64,000 nucleotides of DNA from a marine gamma proteobacterium HTCC2080 (GTDB lineage: Bacteria > Pseudomonadota > Gammaproteobacteria > Pseudomonadales > Halieaceae). Numbering within the stretch: the stretch's first letter is position 1; every line of letters begins with the position of its first letter. The notes below the pieces were generated by a model. The model saw nothing but the letters and a program-made list of their open reading frames with translations. It was not told the DNA's origin and made no database searches. The stretch is from the NCBI GenBank assembly GCA_000169115.1, contig AAVV01000005.1:214498-278497 (forward strand), read 5' to 3'. The translations under genes and the position numbers were made by a program. Positions 26,268 through 34,754 of the stretch are shown piece after piece.

Positions 26268-27737
26268 ATGTCTTTTGCCCCCATGCTTGAATCTGACGTG
26301 ACCTCTTGGTCTGGCGAAAGTGATGTCGTTGTTGTCGGCTTTGGTGGCGCCGGTGCTTGTGCGGCTATCGCGGCGGCTGATGAGGGGGCATCGGTGATGA
26401 TCGTGGAAGCGGCATCGGCTTCTGGGGGCTCGACCGCTTTGTCCTCTGCAGAAATTTATTTGGGTGGTGGCACGAAAATTCAGAAAGCAGTGGGTTACGA
26501 AGACAGCGTTGAGGATGTTTTTGGTTACTTGATGGCGAGTAATGGGCCTCAGGCTGATGCCAGTAAAGTGCGAGCCTATGCGGAAGGCGGGGCGGAGCAC
26601 CTCGATTGGTTGATGTCCCTAGGGGTGCCTTTCAAGGCTTCCGAGCTTAAAGAGCGCGCCATGATGGCCCTGACTGACGACTGCTTGCTCTACACGGGTA
26701 GTGAAAAAGCGTGGCCCTATTGCGAGCAGTACAAGCCTGCGCCTCGAGGACATAACCTCGAAGTCGAGGGTGACAACGGCGGCCCTTTACTCACTAAAAT
26801 TCTTCTGCAGCAAGTCGAGCAGCGAGGCATTGATATTCACTATGAAACTAGGGCCTTGCGACTGATCGTGAGTTGCCACGGCCCTCAACAACGGATCGTT
26901 GGTCTTGCGGTTCGGCAAAATATGCAGGAACACTATTTTCGCGCTGGTCGAGGAGTGGTGCTGTGCGCAGGTGGATTTATCATGAACGAGGACATGGTGC
27001 GTGAATACTGCCCTCAGTTTCTTGATAACAAGACCCAAATTGGCAACCCAAATGATACGGGCACTGGCATACAAATGGGGCTGAGCGTTGGTGGTCGTGT
27101 CATCAACATGCACGAAGGGTTTTTGAGTTTGCCTTTCTATCCTCCGGCGACGCTAACCTTCGGCATCTTTGTTAACGGCCAGGGTCAGCGTTTTATCAAT
27201 GAGGACGCTTATCACGGCCGCATCGGCAGCTTTTTGGTGAACCAAAGTTATCCCGTATACCTCATTCTTAATGTGGAAGATTACGGTAATTATGAGACTG
27301 AGAGCTGGCTGCAAGCACCGGTAGTGGCAACCGGTGAAAGTCTGGAAGAATTGGTGTCGGAGTTGGACTTGCCCACGGGACAGCTTGAGCGGACGATTGA
27401 ACGCTTCAACGAGGACGTGTCTGAGCGGGTGGATCGTTTGTTTCACAAAGACATCAGTTGGTTGAAAACGCTTGAGGCGCCCTTTGTGGCACTCGATTGT
27501 ACGCCGGGAGCAGGGGCGTTTTTTCCCTGTTTCACCTTAGGTGGTCTCGATACCACGGTTGATGGCGCTGTGCGCTCTGTCCATGAGGGTGTTATTCCCG
27601 GGTTGTATGCCGCAGGTAGAACGGCTTGCGGTGTGCCTAGGCGTGGTGATGGTTATGCGTCTGGTAGCTCTGTGGGGGATGCCACTTTTTCAGGGCGTAT
27701 GGCGGGACGTAGTGTCGCGGTTGAGGAGAGCCTATGA
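26268..27737 (+). CDS. KstD/fumarate-reductase-type FAD oxidoreductase
   Basis: This is a 489-aa FAD enzyme of the flavocytochrome-c/3-ketosteroid dehydrogenase superfamily. The dinucleotide motif VVVGFGGAGACAA is at residues 21-33. SGGSTALSSAEIYLGGG follows the FAD site, and the C-terminal loop TLGGLDTTVDGAV with AAGRTACGVPRRGDGYASG is typical of the family. It is shorter than KstD (569 aa at 57131) and lacks that enzyme's YPGPG loop. It may be a 3-keto-5-alpha-steroid 4-dehydrogenase or another desaturase; the 5-alpha-reductase across the promoter supports a ring-A role. Its stop overlaps the next gene by four bases. Confidence 0.86.
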   Translation: MSFAPMLESDVTSWSGESDVVVVGFGGAGACAAIAAADEGASVMIVEAASASGGSTALSSAEIYLGGGTKIQKAVGYEDSVEDVFGYLMASNGPQADASKVRAYAEGGAEHLDWLMSLGVPFKASELKERAMMALTDDCLLYTGSEKAWPYCEQYKPAPRGHNLEVEGDNGGPLLTKILLQQVEQRGIDIHYETRALRLIVSCHGPQQRIVGLAVRQNMQEHYFRAGRGVVLCAGGFIMNEDMVREYCPQFLDNKTQIGNPNDTGTGIQMGLSVGGRVINMHEGFLSLPFYPPATLTFGIFVNGQGQRFINEDAYHGRIGSFLVNQSYPVYLILNVEDYGNYETESWLQAPVVATGESLEELVSELDLPTGQLERTIERFNEDVSERVDRLFHKDISWLKTLEAPFVALDCTPGAGAFFPCFTLGGLDTTVDGAVRSVHEGVIPGLYAAGRTACGVPRRGDGYASGSSVGDATFSGRMAGRSVAVEESL

Positions 27738-28375
27738 GCCAGAATGATATTGTTGCGAGGCTTGATCGCCTGGAGTCTCTGGATGCGATCCGACAGCTTG
27801 CCGCAAAGTATTCGCTAGCACTGGATATGCGGGATATCGACGCTTTGGTAAATCTTTTCGCCGAGGATATTCGGATTGGCAGAGACAAGGTTGGCCGCGC
27901 ACACTTCAAGAAGTGGATGGATGAAACCTTGCGAATTCAGTTTACGGGTACGGCACACCACATTGGTAATCACATTATCGAATTTGAAGATCCTGATCGA
28001 GCGGTAGGCGTTGTCTACAGCAAAAACGAGCATGAAACTCCGACACAAGAGGGTGGCTGTGAATGGGTGATTATGCAGATGCTCTACTGGGACCATTATG
28101 AGCGCATCAAAGGGTGTTGGTATTTTCGACGACGCCTCCCGTGCTACTGGTATGCCACCGACCTTAATAAGCCGCCCTGCGGGGAGAATAAAATGCGGTG
28201 GCCTGATCGGGATGAATACGAAGGGGCGTTCCACAGCTTGTTCCCCAGTTGGCAGAGGTTCTGGGCCGAACCGCCCTCTGAACATTTACCGAGTGTTGCC
28301 GCACCTGCGCCACTAGAGAAGTTTTTGGCAACGATGCGTGATGGCAGTTTAGACCCGTCTATAAAAACTCGGTAA
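27734..28375 (+). CDS. NTF2/SnoaL-like protein
   Basis: This 213-aa protein has an N-terminal NTF2-like domain beginning LDRLESLDAIRQLAAKYSLALDMRDIDALVNLFAED, the same plan as the proteins at 11953 and 58845. About 60 further residues rich in aromatic and proline residues follow (WPDRDEYEGAFHSLF). It overlaps the flavoprotein gene by four bases (ATGA), pointing to a fixed ratio and perhaps substrate hand-over. The catalytic residues of ketosteroid isomerase are not aligned here, so an isomerase, dehydratase or binding role is open. Confidence 0.77.
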   Translation: MSQNDIVARLDRLESLDAIRQLAAKYSLALDMRDIDALVNLFAEDIRIGRDKVGRAHFKKWMDETLRIQFTGTAHHIGNHIIEFEDPDRAVGVVYSKNEHETPTQEGGCEWVIMQMLYWDHYERIKGCWYFRRRLPCYWYATDLNKPPCGENKMRWPDRDEYEGAFHSLFPSWQRFWAEPPSEHLPSVAAPAPLEKFLATMRDGSLDPSIKTR

Positions 28376-28409
28376 AGGCGGGGTTGGCTCCCAATATGAG
28401 GATGAGAAA

Positions 28410-29489
28410 ATGAACTATGCGCACTTGTATAGCCCCCTTGAAATGGGTGACTTGCGACTTCGTAATCGCATTGTGATGGCGCCGATGACTCGTAGCCGGG
28501 CTCGGCAAGATGACGACGCGGTCTCAGAATTGCAAGCCAATTACTATGGTCAGCGCGGCGACGCCGGACTGATTGTGACCGAGGGCGTGCATCCTTCTGC
28601 CGACGGTAAAGGTTACAACCGCACCCCGGGGATTTACAACGATACGCACACGAAGGCTTGGTCAACAGTGACCGACCGGGTTCATGGTCGGGGCGGGCTG
28701 ATCGCTTGCCAGCTGATGCATTGTGGTCGGGTAGGCCATGCACTCAATAAGGGACGAAACACACGGTTTTTAGCTCCATCAGCTCTAGCTGCTAACGCCG
28801 AGATTTTTACCGAGTCAGGGATGATGCCCATGCCGACGCCCGAGGCGATGACTTTGGCCGAGATCAAAACAGTTGTGGCAGATTATCAAGCCGCTGCTGC
28901 CCGCGCCCTGAAAGCTGGGTTCGATGCTGTAGAGCTCCACTGTGCATCGGGTTACTTGCCAGCTCAATTCTTGGCGACGGGAAGCAACCTTCGTGATGAT
29001 CAATACGGTGGCAGTTTGGAGAATCGTTTACGTTTTGTGGAGGAGGTTCTTCAGGCGATTAAAGTTGAAACCGGCGCTGGGCGTATAGGGCTGAGAATCT
29101 CTCCCGGCAATCCTTACAACGATCACGTTGATGACAATCCGACTGAAACTTACGCTGCGCTCCTTCAGGTAGCGAACCGTTTAGGACTTGCCTGGGTGCA
29201 TGCGATTCGGATGGCGTCGACGGGTATTGATAGCCTGGCATTAAGCCGCGAATATTTTTCAGGAGCGCTGATCGGCAGCGACAGCTTCAATGCTGCCGAG
29301 GCAGATCAATTTATCGCTGAGCATTGTGTAGATGCGGTGTCTTTCGGGCGCGCTTATATTGCAAACCCTGACTTAGTGACAAGGTTCGCCTGCGATGCGC
29401 CATTAAACACCCTAGATAAACGAACAATTTATGCGGGCGAGGGCCCAGGGGGCTATACCGATTACCCAAGTTTAACTGCCTCGGGTTGA
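28410..29489 (+). CDS. Old-yellow-enzyme-type alkene reductase
   Basis: This is a 359-aa FMN ene-reductase of the NemA/OYE group: MVMAPMTRSR at the FMN site, TEGVHPSADGKGY, LMHCGRVGH and YGGSLENR. The substrate-anion pair that is His/Asn or His/His in OYEs reads HCASGYL, so the second residue is Ser. It would reduce an activated C=C, such as a steroid enone. The shifted pocket suggests an unusual substrate or a bypassed hydrogen bond. It lies 34 bases after the NTF2-like gene and probably shares its promoter. It has no C-terminal FeS motif, unlike the enzyme at 20552. Confidence 0.87.
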   Translation: MNYAHLYSPLEMGDLRLRNRIVMAPMTRSRARQDDDAVSELQANYYGQRGDAGLIVTEGVHPSADGKGYNRTPGIYNDTHTKAWSTVTDRVHGRGGLIACQLMHCGRVGHALNKGRNTRFLAPSALAANAEIFTESGMMPMPTPEAMTLAEIKTVVADYQAAAARALKAGFDAVELHCASGYLPAQFLATGSNLRDDQYGGSLENRLRFVEEVLQAIKVETGAGRIGLRISPGNPYNDHVDDNPTETYAALLQVANRLGLAWVHAIRMASTGIDSLALSREYFSGALIGSDSFNAAEADQFIAEHCVDAVSFGRAYIANPDLVTRFACDAPLNTLDKRTIYAGEGPGGYTDYPSLTASG

Positions 29490-29673
29490 CGGCAAAGCCA
29501 CCTGAGCGAATTGCCTCGATGGTAAGTTTTCTCATGGGTAGTTTTGACGCAATGAAAAAACCTTTATAAAAAATGGTCGGCCGCACATGATAGCCACTGA
29601 CACCATGGGGTGGTGATGTTTGGTCATCGCAAACCCCTTCACCGATTGCCAAGATGGCTAGAGGACAAAACCC

Positions 29674-30543
29674 ATGCCAATGCCCACGAATTTGCCTATC
29701 ATTGATCTAATGCTTGCGGTCCCAAATGACGACACCTCAAATTTTTATGATTTTATTCGTCCGTTGTTGATGGATGAGCAGAGTCGTCAGATGTTCAAAA
29801 TGCCTGCGCAATACATGTTCAAAGATCTTCCAAAGGTGGGCAAGCGCGATGACTACATTGCCTACACCCTGGAAAAAATGGATGAGTTCAATATTGAAAA
29901 GGCCATGTTAGGTGTGGACGAGGGCCAGTATGAGACGCAAAACGAAGCGGTAAAAAAACATCCTGAGCGCTTCTTTGCCTCTTACGACTGCAACCCAAAT
30001 AACGGTATGGAAGAGGTTCGAAAGATTCGCCGGCTCAAAGAAACCTATGACATTAAGTCGGTGAACGCCTTTCCAGCGGGGCTCTGCCCTCAAGTCTCCT
30101 TAGCTGATAAAAAATGGTATCCCATCTTTGTCACCTGTATTGACCTAGATATTCCGTTTTGCCCCTGTGTTGGTGTGCCGGGTCCACGGATTCCAATGGA
30201 GCCCCAAAAAGTTGAGCACCTTGATGAGATTTGCTGGTTTTTCCCCGAGCTAAAAGTGGTTATGAAGCATGGCGCCGAGCCCTGGACAGACCTTGCCTGG
30301 AAGTTGATGCTGAAATATGAAAATTTGTTTTATATGACCAGCGCTTTTGCCCCGAAGCACTACCCCAAAGATATTATTCATTTTGCGAATACCCGTGGGG
30401 CTGACAAAATCATGTATGCGGGTTACTTCCCCATGGGTTTATCCTTGGAAAGGATCTTTGGTGACATGCCTAACGTCCCATTTAAAGACGACGTGTGGCC
30501 GAAGTTCTTGCACGAAAACGCTCGTCGAGTATTCAAGCTGTAG
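29674..30543 (+). CDS. Amidohydrolase-2-fold protein with altered metal site
   Basis: This 289-aa protein belongs to the amidohydrolase 2 (TIM-barrel) family by length and by its GVDEGQYETQNE, VMKHGAEPW and HENARRVFKL segments. The usual metal residues are changed: the N-terminal HxH reads DLM (PIIDLML), and the C-terminal GSDxP reads AGYFP. It may therefore use different ligands or no metal. AGAGGAC precedes the ATG at 29674. A 184-bp gap separates it from the OYE gene, with CACCA/TGGTG at 29601-29615 as a small dyad. A hydrolase, decarboxylase or hydratase role is open. Confidence 0.78.
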   Translation: MPMPTNLPIIDLMLAVPNDDTSNFYDFIRPLLMDEQSRQMFKMPAQYMFKDLPKVGKRDDYIAYTLEKMDEFNIEKAMLGVDEGQYETQNEAVKKHPERFFASYDCNPNNGMEEVRKIRRLKETYDIKSVNAFPAGLCPQVSLADKKWYPIFVTCIDLDIPFCPCVGVPGPRIPMEPQKVEHLDEICWFFPELKVVMKHGAEPWTDLAWKLMLKYENLFYMTSAFAPKHYPKDIIHFANTRGADKIMYAGYFPMGLSLERIFGDMPNVPFKDDVWPKFLHENARRVFKL

Positions 30544-30616
30544 CGTCGAATTTTCTTAGGCAACCGGATGAAGCTTTAAGCAGCGGACGTCATCACACTG
30601 CTGTTTTACCTTACTT

Positions 30617-31075
30617 TTACGGGTAGAAAATAGATATCGTGTCAACGATGCAGGCAGGCCGGTCGGCACCTTCTGCAGTAATAGTCACTCGAATGGTTGC
30701 TTTGTACCCTCCCTTGTTCTCCTCTACAGCAACAATTTCGCCGGAGGCAGTGATTTGTGAATCCACAGGTACAGGAGCTGGAAAGCGAATCTTTTCGGTA
30801 CCGTAATTCACACCCATTGATACGTTTTCGACTTGAATGAGTTCAGGAAGAAAACAGTTGGCTAGTGACAGGGTCAGATAGCCGTGGGCAATCGTTTTAC
30901 CAAAAGGGCCTGTGGCAGCTTTTTCTGGGTCAACGTGGATCCATTGATGATCACCTGTTGCCTCTGCAAATTGGTCAATGCGTTCCTGCGTAATGTGCAA
31001 GCTGGCGGTAGGTCCCAGCGCTGTACCAGTCATCGTCATCAGGTCTTTGGGGTGGGCAACGTGGGTAGTGGGCAT
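30617..31075 (-). CDS. MaoC-like (R)-specific enoyl-CoA hydratase
   Basis: This is a 152-aa hot-dog-fold hydratase. Asp42 and His47 (EATGDHQWIHVD) are the catalytic pair, followed by GKTIAHGYLTLSL, the second family motif. It adds water to a trans-2-enoyl-CoA. The start chosen is the ATG at 31075 with AGGAG upstream rather than the ORF start at 31108. Single-domain MaoC proteins act as homodimers. It stands alone on the minus strand. A CoA-linked hydration in side-chain or ring degradation is likely, but the exact substrate is not shown. Confidence 0.88.
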   Translation of the reverse strand: MPTTHVAHPKDLMTMTGTALGPTASLHITQERIDQFAEATGDHQWIHVDPEKAATGPFGKTIAHGYLTLSLANCFLPELIQVENVSMGVNYGTEKIRFPAPVPVDSQITASGEIVAVEENKGGYKATIRVTITAEGADRPACIVDTISIFYP

Positions 31076-31264
31076 AAAGGGTACTCCTAGGGGGCGAGGG
31101 CAAGGCACGGCTCAAAGTATGGCTTGCCGGGGTTGATGCGTCATCTAAGGAGCCTGATACTGGCGTGAGATTTATCTAAGCGCAAATACCCACATCATGT
31201 ATTCAGACGATGTTATGCGTTGATTTTATTGAAAGGGTGACGCTTGAAAGCTAGGGATATTTAG

Positions 31265-32041
31265 ATGCGGCAATACGAAGGTAAGGTGGTGTTGGTTACA
31301 GGGGGCGCGGGACATATCGGTCGCGCTATTTGTCAGGGGTTCCTAAATGAAGGCGCCCAGGTTGTTGCCTGTGGGCGGCGGTCCCCCGAGGAGCCTATTG
31401 GTGATGGTTCAGAAAAAGCCGAGTTTTTTCCGGCAGATCTCCGCGATCCCGACGCTTCCAAATCTCTCGTGGACTTCGCTTTAGAGCGATTTGGTCGCAT
31501 TGATGTTCTCATTAACAACGCAGGCGGCAGCCCTCCTGTTGACGCTGCTTCAGCCAGTCCCCGTCTGACTGAGAAAATTGTCGCGCTCAATCTTGTCGCT
31601 CCCTTGGTGTTATCTCAGCAGGCCCATGGAGCTTTGTCAGTTAATGATTCGCCAGGGTGCATCGTCAATATCGCGAGCGTCAGTGGTGTTCGACCTTCGC
31701 CGGGCACTGCAGCTTACGGAGCAGCGAAGGCTGGACTACTCAGTAGCACTCGCTCGCTAGCGATGGAGTGGGGTCCTAAAATACGTGTCAACGCGATCGT
31801 CGTCGGGTTGGTTCATAACGATGCGGGTATTGCTCATTACGGCGGAGCAGAGGGGTTTCAGCGAGTAGCCGATATGCTGCCCTTAAAGCGCATGGCGGCA
31901 CCCGAGGATGTGGCCAATGCGGTTCTCATGTTGTGTGATGACAAGGCTGCTTACATCTCAGGGGCCGCTTTAGAGGTCGATGGCGGAGGCGAGGTTCCCG
32001 TATTTCTGCATCTCGCTAGTGAGGCTTCTAAAGCTGACTAG
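31265..32041 (+). CDS. SDR oxidoreductase
   Basis: This is a classical SDR, 258 aa: TGGAGHIG (12-19), NNAGG, Ser138, Tyr151 and Lys155. The basic GRR after the second strand (Arg38-Arg39) suggests NADP(H). PKIRVNAIVVG, LKRMAAPEDVANAV and DGGGEVPVF are typical C-terminal elements. It is a single-gene unit: the MaoC gene diverges upstream and a convergent SDR pair lies downstream. The 224-bp gap after it has a 6-bp hairpin (TGCTCA/TGAGCA, 32212-32227) without a T run. Confidence 0.84.
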   Translation: MRQYEGKVVLVTGGAGHIGRAICQGFLNEGAQVVACGRRSPEEPIGDGSEKAEFFPADLRDPDASKSLVDFALERFGRIDVLINNAGGSPPVDAASASPRLTEKIVALNLVAPLVLSQQAHGALSVNDSPGCIVNIASVSGVRPSPGTAAYGAAKAGLLSSTRSLAMEWGPKIRVNAIVVGLVHNDAGIAHYGGAEGFQRVADMLPLKRMAAPEDVANAVLMLCDDKAAYISGAALEVDGGGEVPVFLHLASEASKAD

Positions 32042-32265
32042 GCGGCGGCGCTCCGGCGCGCTCATGCATCGCGTGTATGGAAGTCACTTTTTAACGAGGC
32101 CACAAGTAGAGCGATCGCAGCCTTTAAAGACGCACTTATTTGCACCTTGTGCTTTAGCCCTACGCACCGGCTTGCCAATCCTCGGGGCCTAATGGGGTTT
32201 GCCCAGTGCCGTGCTCAAGTGTGAGCAAGTGTAAAAAATAACTTCAGCAGCCTAGGGGTGTCATT

Positions 32266-33024
32266 TTAAAACAGCCCCTCTGTGCGCATCATGGCGTCGT
32301 GGGCTCCGTCACAATAAATCAGGGACCCCGCAATAAACGCGGCATCGGGGGACAGCAAAAAGCGAATGAGCTGGGCGACATCGTTGGGCTGCCCCGCGCG
32401 CCCGATGGGAATTGATGCCACAAATTCTTGAATTGCTGATCCATAGGCTTCACTTTTTGCTACAGCTTCGGTCATCGGTGTTTCTATGTAGCCTGGGGCT
32501 ATGGCGTTAAAGCTGACCCCTCGACGTGCATAATCAGGCGCAACCTGGCGCATCCATCGAGCTACGGCCTGTTTGCTGCCAGCGTAGCATTCATGACCGT
32601 TACTGGTTTCGGCGAGCTCACTGGCTCTAGTGGCATTATTATCTAACATGGCCTCAACGAGAGCGTCGTTGCTGCACATTGGGGCCGAGTTGGAGCTAAT
32701 GGCAATAACTCGGCCGCCAGGTTTTACAGTATCAATCAGGCCCTCAATCACCGCCCGGGTACCAAAGTAGTTGATGGTGAGTATCTTGCTGGCGTCGGGG
32801 AAATGTGAGGCGACTCCGGCACTGGTGATCACACCATCAATCCGTGGGTAATCGTTGCGAACTTTTGCGATAGCTGCATCCCGGGACTCGTCGTTGCTGA
32901 GATCCGTCAGGATGTCAGCGTGTCGGATATCGAGCGTAATAACCGTATCACCCTGATCAGTCAGCAGCTGGCGGGTGGTTGCCCCAATTCCTGATGCGCC
33001 ACCGGTCATAATATAAATTGCCAT
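32266..33024 (-). CDS. hsdA: 3-alpha-hydroxysteroid dehydrogenase/carbonyl reductase-like SDR
   Basis: This is a 252-aa SDR that closely follows the Comamonas testosteroni 3-alpha-HSD/carbonyl reductase (HsdA) in remembered sequence: short N-terminus, TGGASGIG at 7-14, LDIRHADILTDLS after the second strand, an about 35-residue insert before the active site (LVEAMLDNN..HECYAGSKQ), Tyr147 and Lys151, and a C-terminal GAHDAMMRTE. It would interconvert 3-alpha-hydroxy and 3-keto steroids with NAD(H). The start is the ATG at 33024 behind AAAGGAGG, not the longer ORF to 33225. It follows another SDR gene by 13 bases. The symbol is by resemblance. Confidence 0.85.
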   Translation of the reverse strand: MAIYIMTGGASGIGATTRQLLTDQGDTVITLDIRHADILTDLSNDESRDAAIAKVRNDYPRIDGVITSAGVASHFPDASKILTINYFGTRAVIEGLIDTVKPGGRVIAISSNSAPMCSNDALVEAMLDNNATRASELAETSNGHECYAGSKQAVARWMRQVAPDYARRGVSFNAIAPGYIETPMTEAVAKSEAYGSAIQEFVASIPIGRAGQPNDVAQLIRFLLSPDAAFIAGSLIYCDGAHDAMMRTEGLF

Positions 33025-33037
33025 CGCTAAACCTCCT

Positions 33038-33847
33038 TTAGGCTTTTGGTTGTGGTATCTGAGATTGAATAGCGCTGCCTGGCAAGGCAGCCATGCCGCC
33101 ATCAACTTCCAGAATCTTCCCTGAAATAAAACTGCTGGCGTTAGAGGAGAGATAAAGGGCTGCGAGGGCAATATCGGTTGGTTGACCCAGCCGGCCTTGG
33201 GGGATCCACCGCACCGTATCCTCAAGTCGACCTGGATCTTGGGTGATAAACGCGGTAGCCGGTGTTTCGATAGCGCCGGGCGCTATCCCATTAACTCGTA
33301 TTTTAGGAGCAAGTTCGTAAGCGAGCACCCGTGTCATTTGATCTAATCCGGCTTTTGCTGCGGCATAAGCCGCCATATGGCGATCAACCATCCAGCTCAT
33401 CGCTGAGGAAATATTAACGATCGCTGCGTCCGGGGAGGCTTGCAATAGTGGCAGGGCCTCATGGATCAGACCATAAGCGGCGCTGAGATTTATATCCAGT
33501 GTGTGCTCGAAGCGCTTTTTGGTGACTTTTGCCAGTGAGCCAAACCCTTTTCCCGGCGCCCCCGCGTTGTTAACCACGATATCGAGCTTTGATAACTCGC
33601 TCTTGAGATCGGTGAAAGTGGTCGCTATGGCCGCCTCGTCGGTAATATCGCAGGGGAACACTCGTGCTTGCTGGCCAAGAGCTTCTACATCTCTAGCGAC
33701 TTGCTCGAGATCGGACTCGGTGCGTGCAAGTAATATGAGGTCGGCCCCCATCTCCGCAAACGCTGTGGCGATGCGCGCCCCTATGCCTTTTCCAGCGCCG
33801 GTGACCAAAGCGGTTTTACCATCGAGACGAAAAAAGTCTGTAAGCAT
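33038..33847 (-). CDS. SDR oxidoreductase
   Basis: This is a classical SDR, 269 aa: TGAGKGIG (16-23), NNAGAPGKGFGSL, Ser147/148, Tyr161 and Lys165. LARTESD after the second strand suggests NADP(H), and DGGMAAL near the end is standard. The length and the NNAGAPGKG loop resemble gluconate-5-dehydrogenase-like or 3-oxoacyl reductase-like SDRs in hydroxysteroid clusters. It heads a two-gene minus-strand operon with the HsdA-like gene, so oxidation of two different hydroxyl groups on one substrate is plausible. Confidence 0.83.
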   Translation of the reverse strand: MLTDFFRLDGKTALVTGAGKGIGARIATAFAEMGADLILLARTESDLEQVARDVEALGQQARVFPCDITDEAAIATTFTDLKSELSKLDIVVNNAGAPGKGFGSLAKVTKKRFEHTLDINLSAAYGLIHEALPLLQASPDAAIVNISSAMSWMVDRHMAAYAAAKAGLDQMTRVLAYELAPKIRVNGIAPGAIETPATAFITQDPGRLEDTVRWIPQGRLGQPTDIALAALYLSSNASSFISGKILEVDGGMAALPGSAIQSQIPQPKA

Positions 33848-33991
33848 GATATTAAATTCTCAAATTGCTTGGGGAGGCCTTAGTCCATTTGGGCTTGTGG
33901 CCGACAGGGGCTCCACGATAGAACGAAGTTCCTATGAAGGGAAATAACTAGAGCCCTTTGGGGCTAGTCTGAATTGATGATGGATTGATGT

Positions 33992-34750
33992 ATGGCAGAG
34001 TTAACGGGAAAGTCGGCACTGGTTACTGGCGCTGGAGTAGGAATTGGTCGCGCTATTGCCTGCGCGTTAGCTCGAGAGGGCGCCAGCGTGCTGGTCGTAG
34101 ACTTTAATGGCGACACCGCAAAGGACACGGTCGACCTGATTCTGGGTGCGGGGGGTACCGCCACAGCGCATGTTGCAGACGTAAGTGATGAAGGTCGAGT
34201 AGCGCAAATGGTAGAGGCCGCCGTGGATGCCTTCGGTGGTCTACAGGTCGCGTGCAATAGCGCTGCTGTTAGTCGCGGCTCAGGCCCCATACATGGCTTT
34301 ACCCGTGAGGTCTTCGACCAAACCCTGGCGCTGTGTCTTACCAATACCTTCCTATGTATGAAGTACGAAATTGCACATATGTTGGAGCATGGTGGTGGCA
34401 GTATCGTCAACATATCCTCCAACGCATCACTGCGAGGACAGCCCTATAACACTGCCTACGCGGCGGCTAAAAGTGGGGTCAATCTACTGACCAAAAGCAG
34501 CGCATCGGAGTACGGACACAAAGGGATTCGTATTAATGCCGTATCTCCTGGAGTCATTAGAACGCCTGGAGTTGAGCGCTATTTTGATGAGCAGCCTAAG
34601 ATTGCAGAGGGCCTGAAACAAGCCGCTGCGATGCGACGCCTCGGTGAGCCAGAAGAGATTGCCGAGGCGGTCTGCTTTTTAGCGTCAGACCGAGCCTCTT
34701 TTATCACGGGGCAGTTGCTGAGTGTAGACGGTGGTGCTGCCGTTAAGTAA
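33992..34750 (+). CDS. SDR oxidoreductase
   Basis: This is a classical SDR, 252 aa: TGAGVGIG (12-19), NSAAVSRGSGPIHGF in place of the NNAG element (Asn at 89, Ser at 90), Ser142, Tyr156 and Lys160. Asp37 (VVDFNGD) suggests NAD(H). The C-terminal RRLGEPEEIAEAVCFLASDRASFITGQLL-like region is the usual FabG-type end. It diverges from the minus-strand SDR pair and converges with the SDR at 34755, leaving only four bases between stop codons. Confidence 0.84.
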   Translation: MAELTGKSALVTGAGVGIGRAIACALAREGASVLVVDFNGDTAKDTVDLILGAGGTATAHVADVSDEGRVAQMVEAAVDAFGGLQVACNSAAVSRGSGPIHGFTREVFDQTLALCLTNTFLCMKYEIAHMLEHGGGSIVNISSNASLRGQPYNTAYAAAKSGVNLLTKSSASEYGHKGIRINAVSPGVIRTPGVERYFDEQPKIAEGLKQAAAMRRLGEPEEIAEAVCFLASDRASFITGQLLSVDGGAAVK

Positions 34751-34754
34751 TCCT

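Noticed and set aside
32212..32227. TGCTCA/TGAGCA hairpin as a terminator between convergent SDR genes
   Set aside because: It is followed by A-rich sequence on the plus strand and lacks a T run on both strands; it may be chance.
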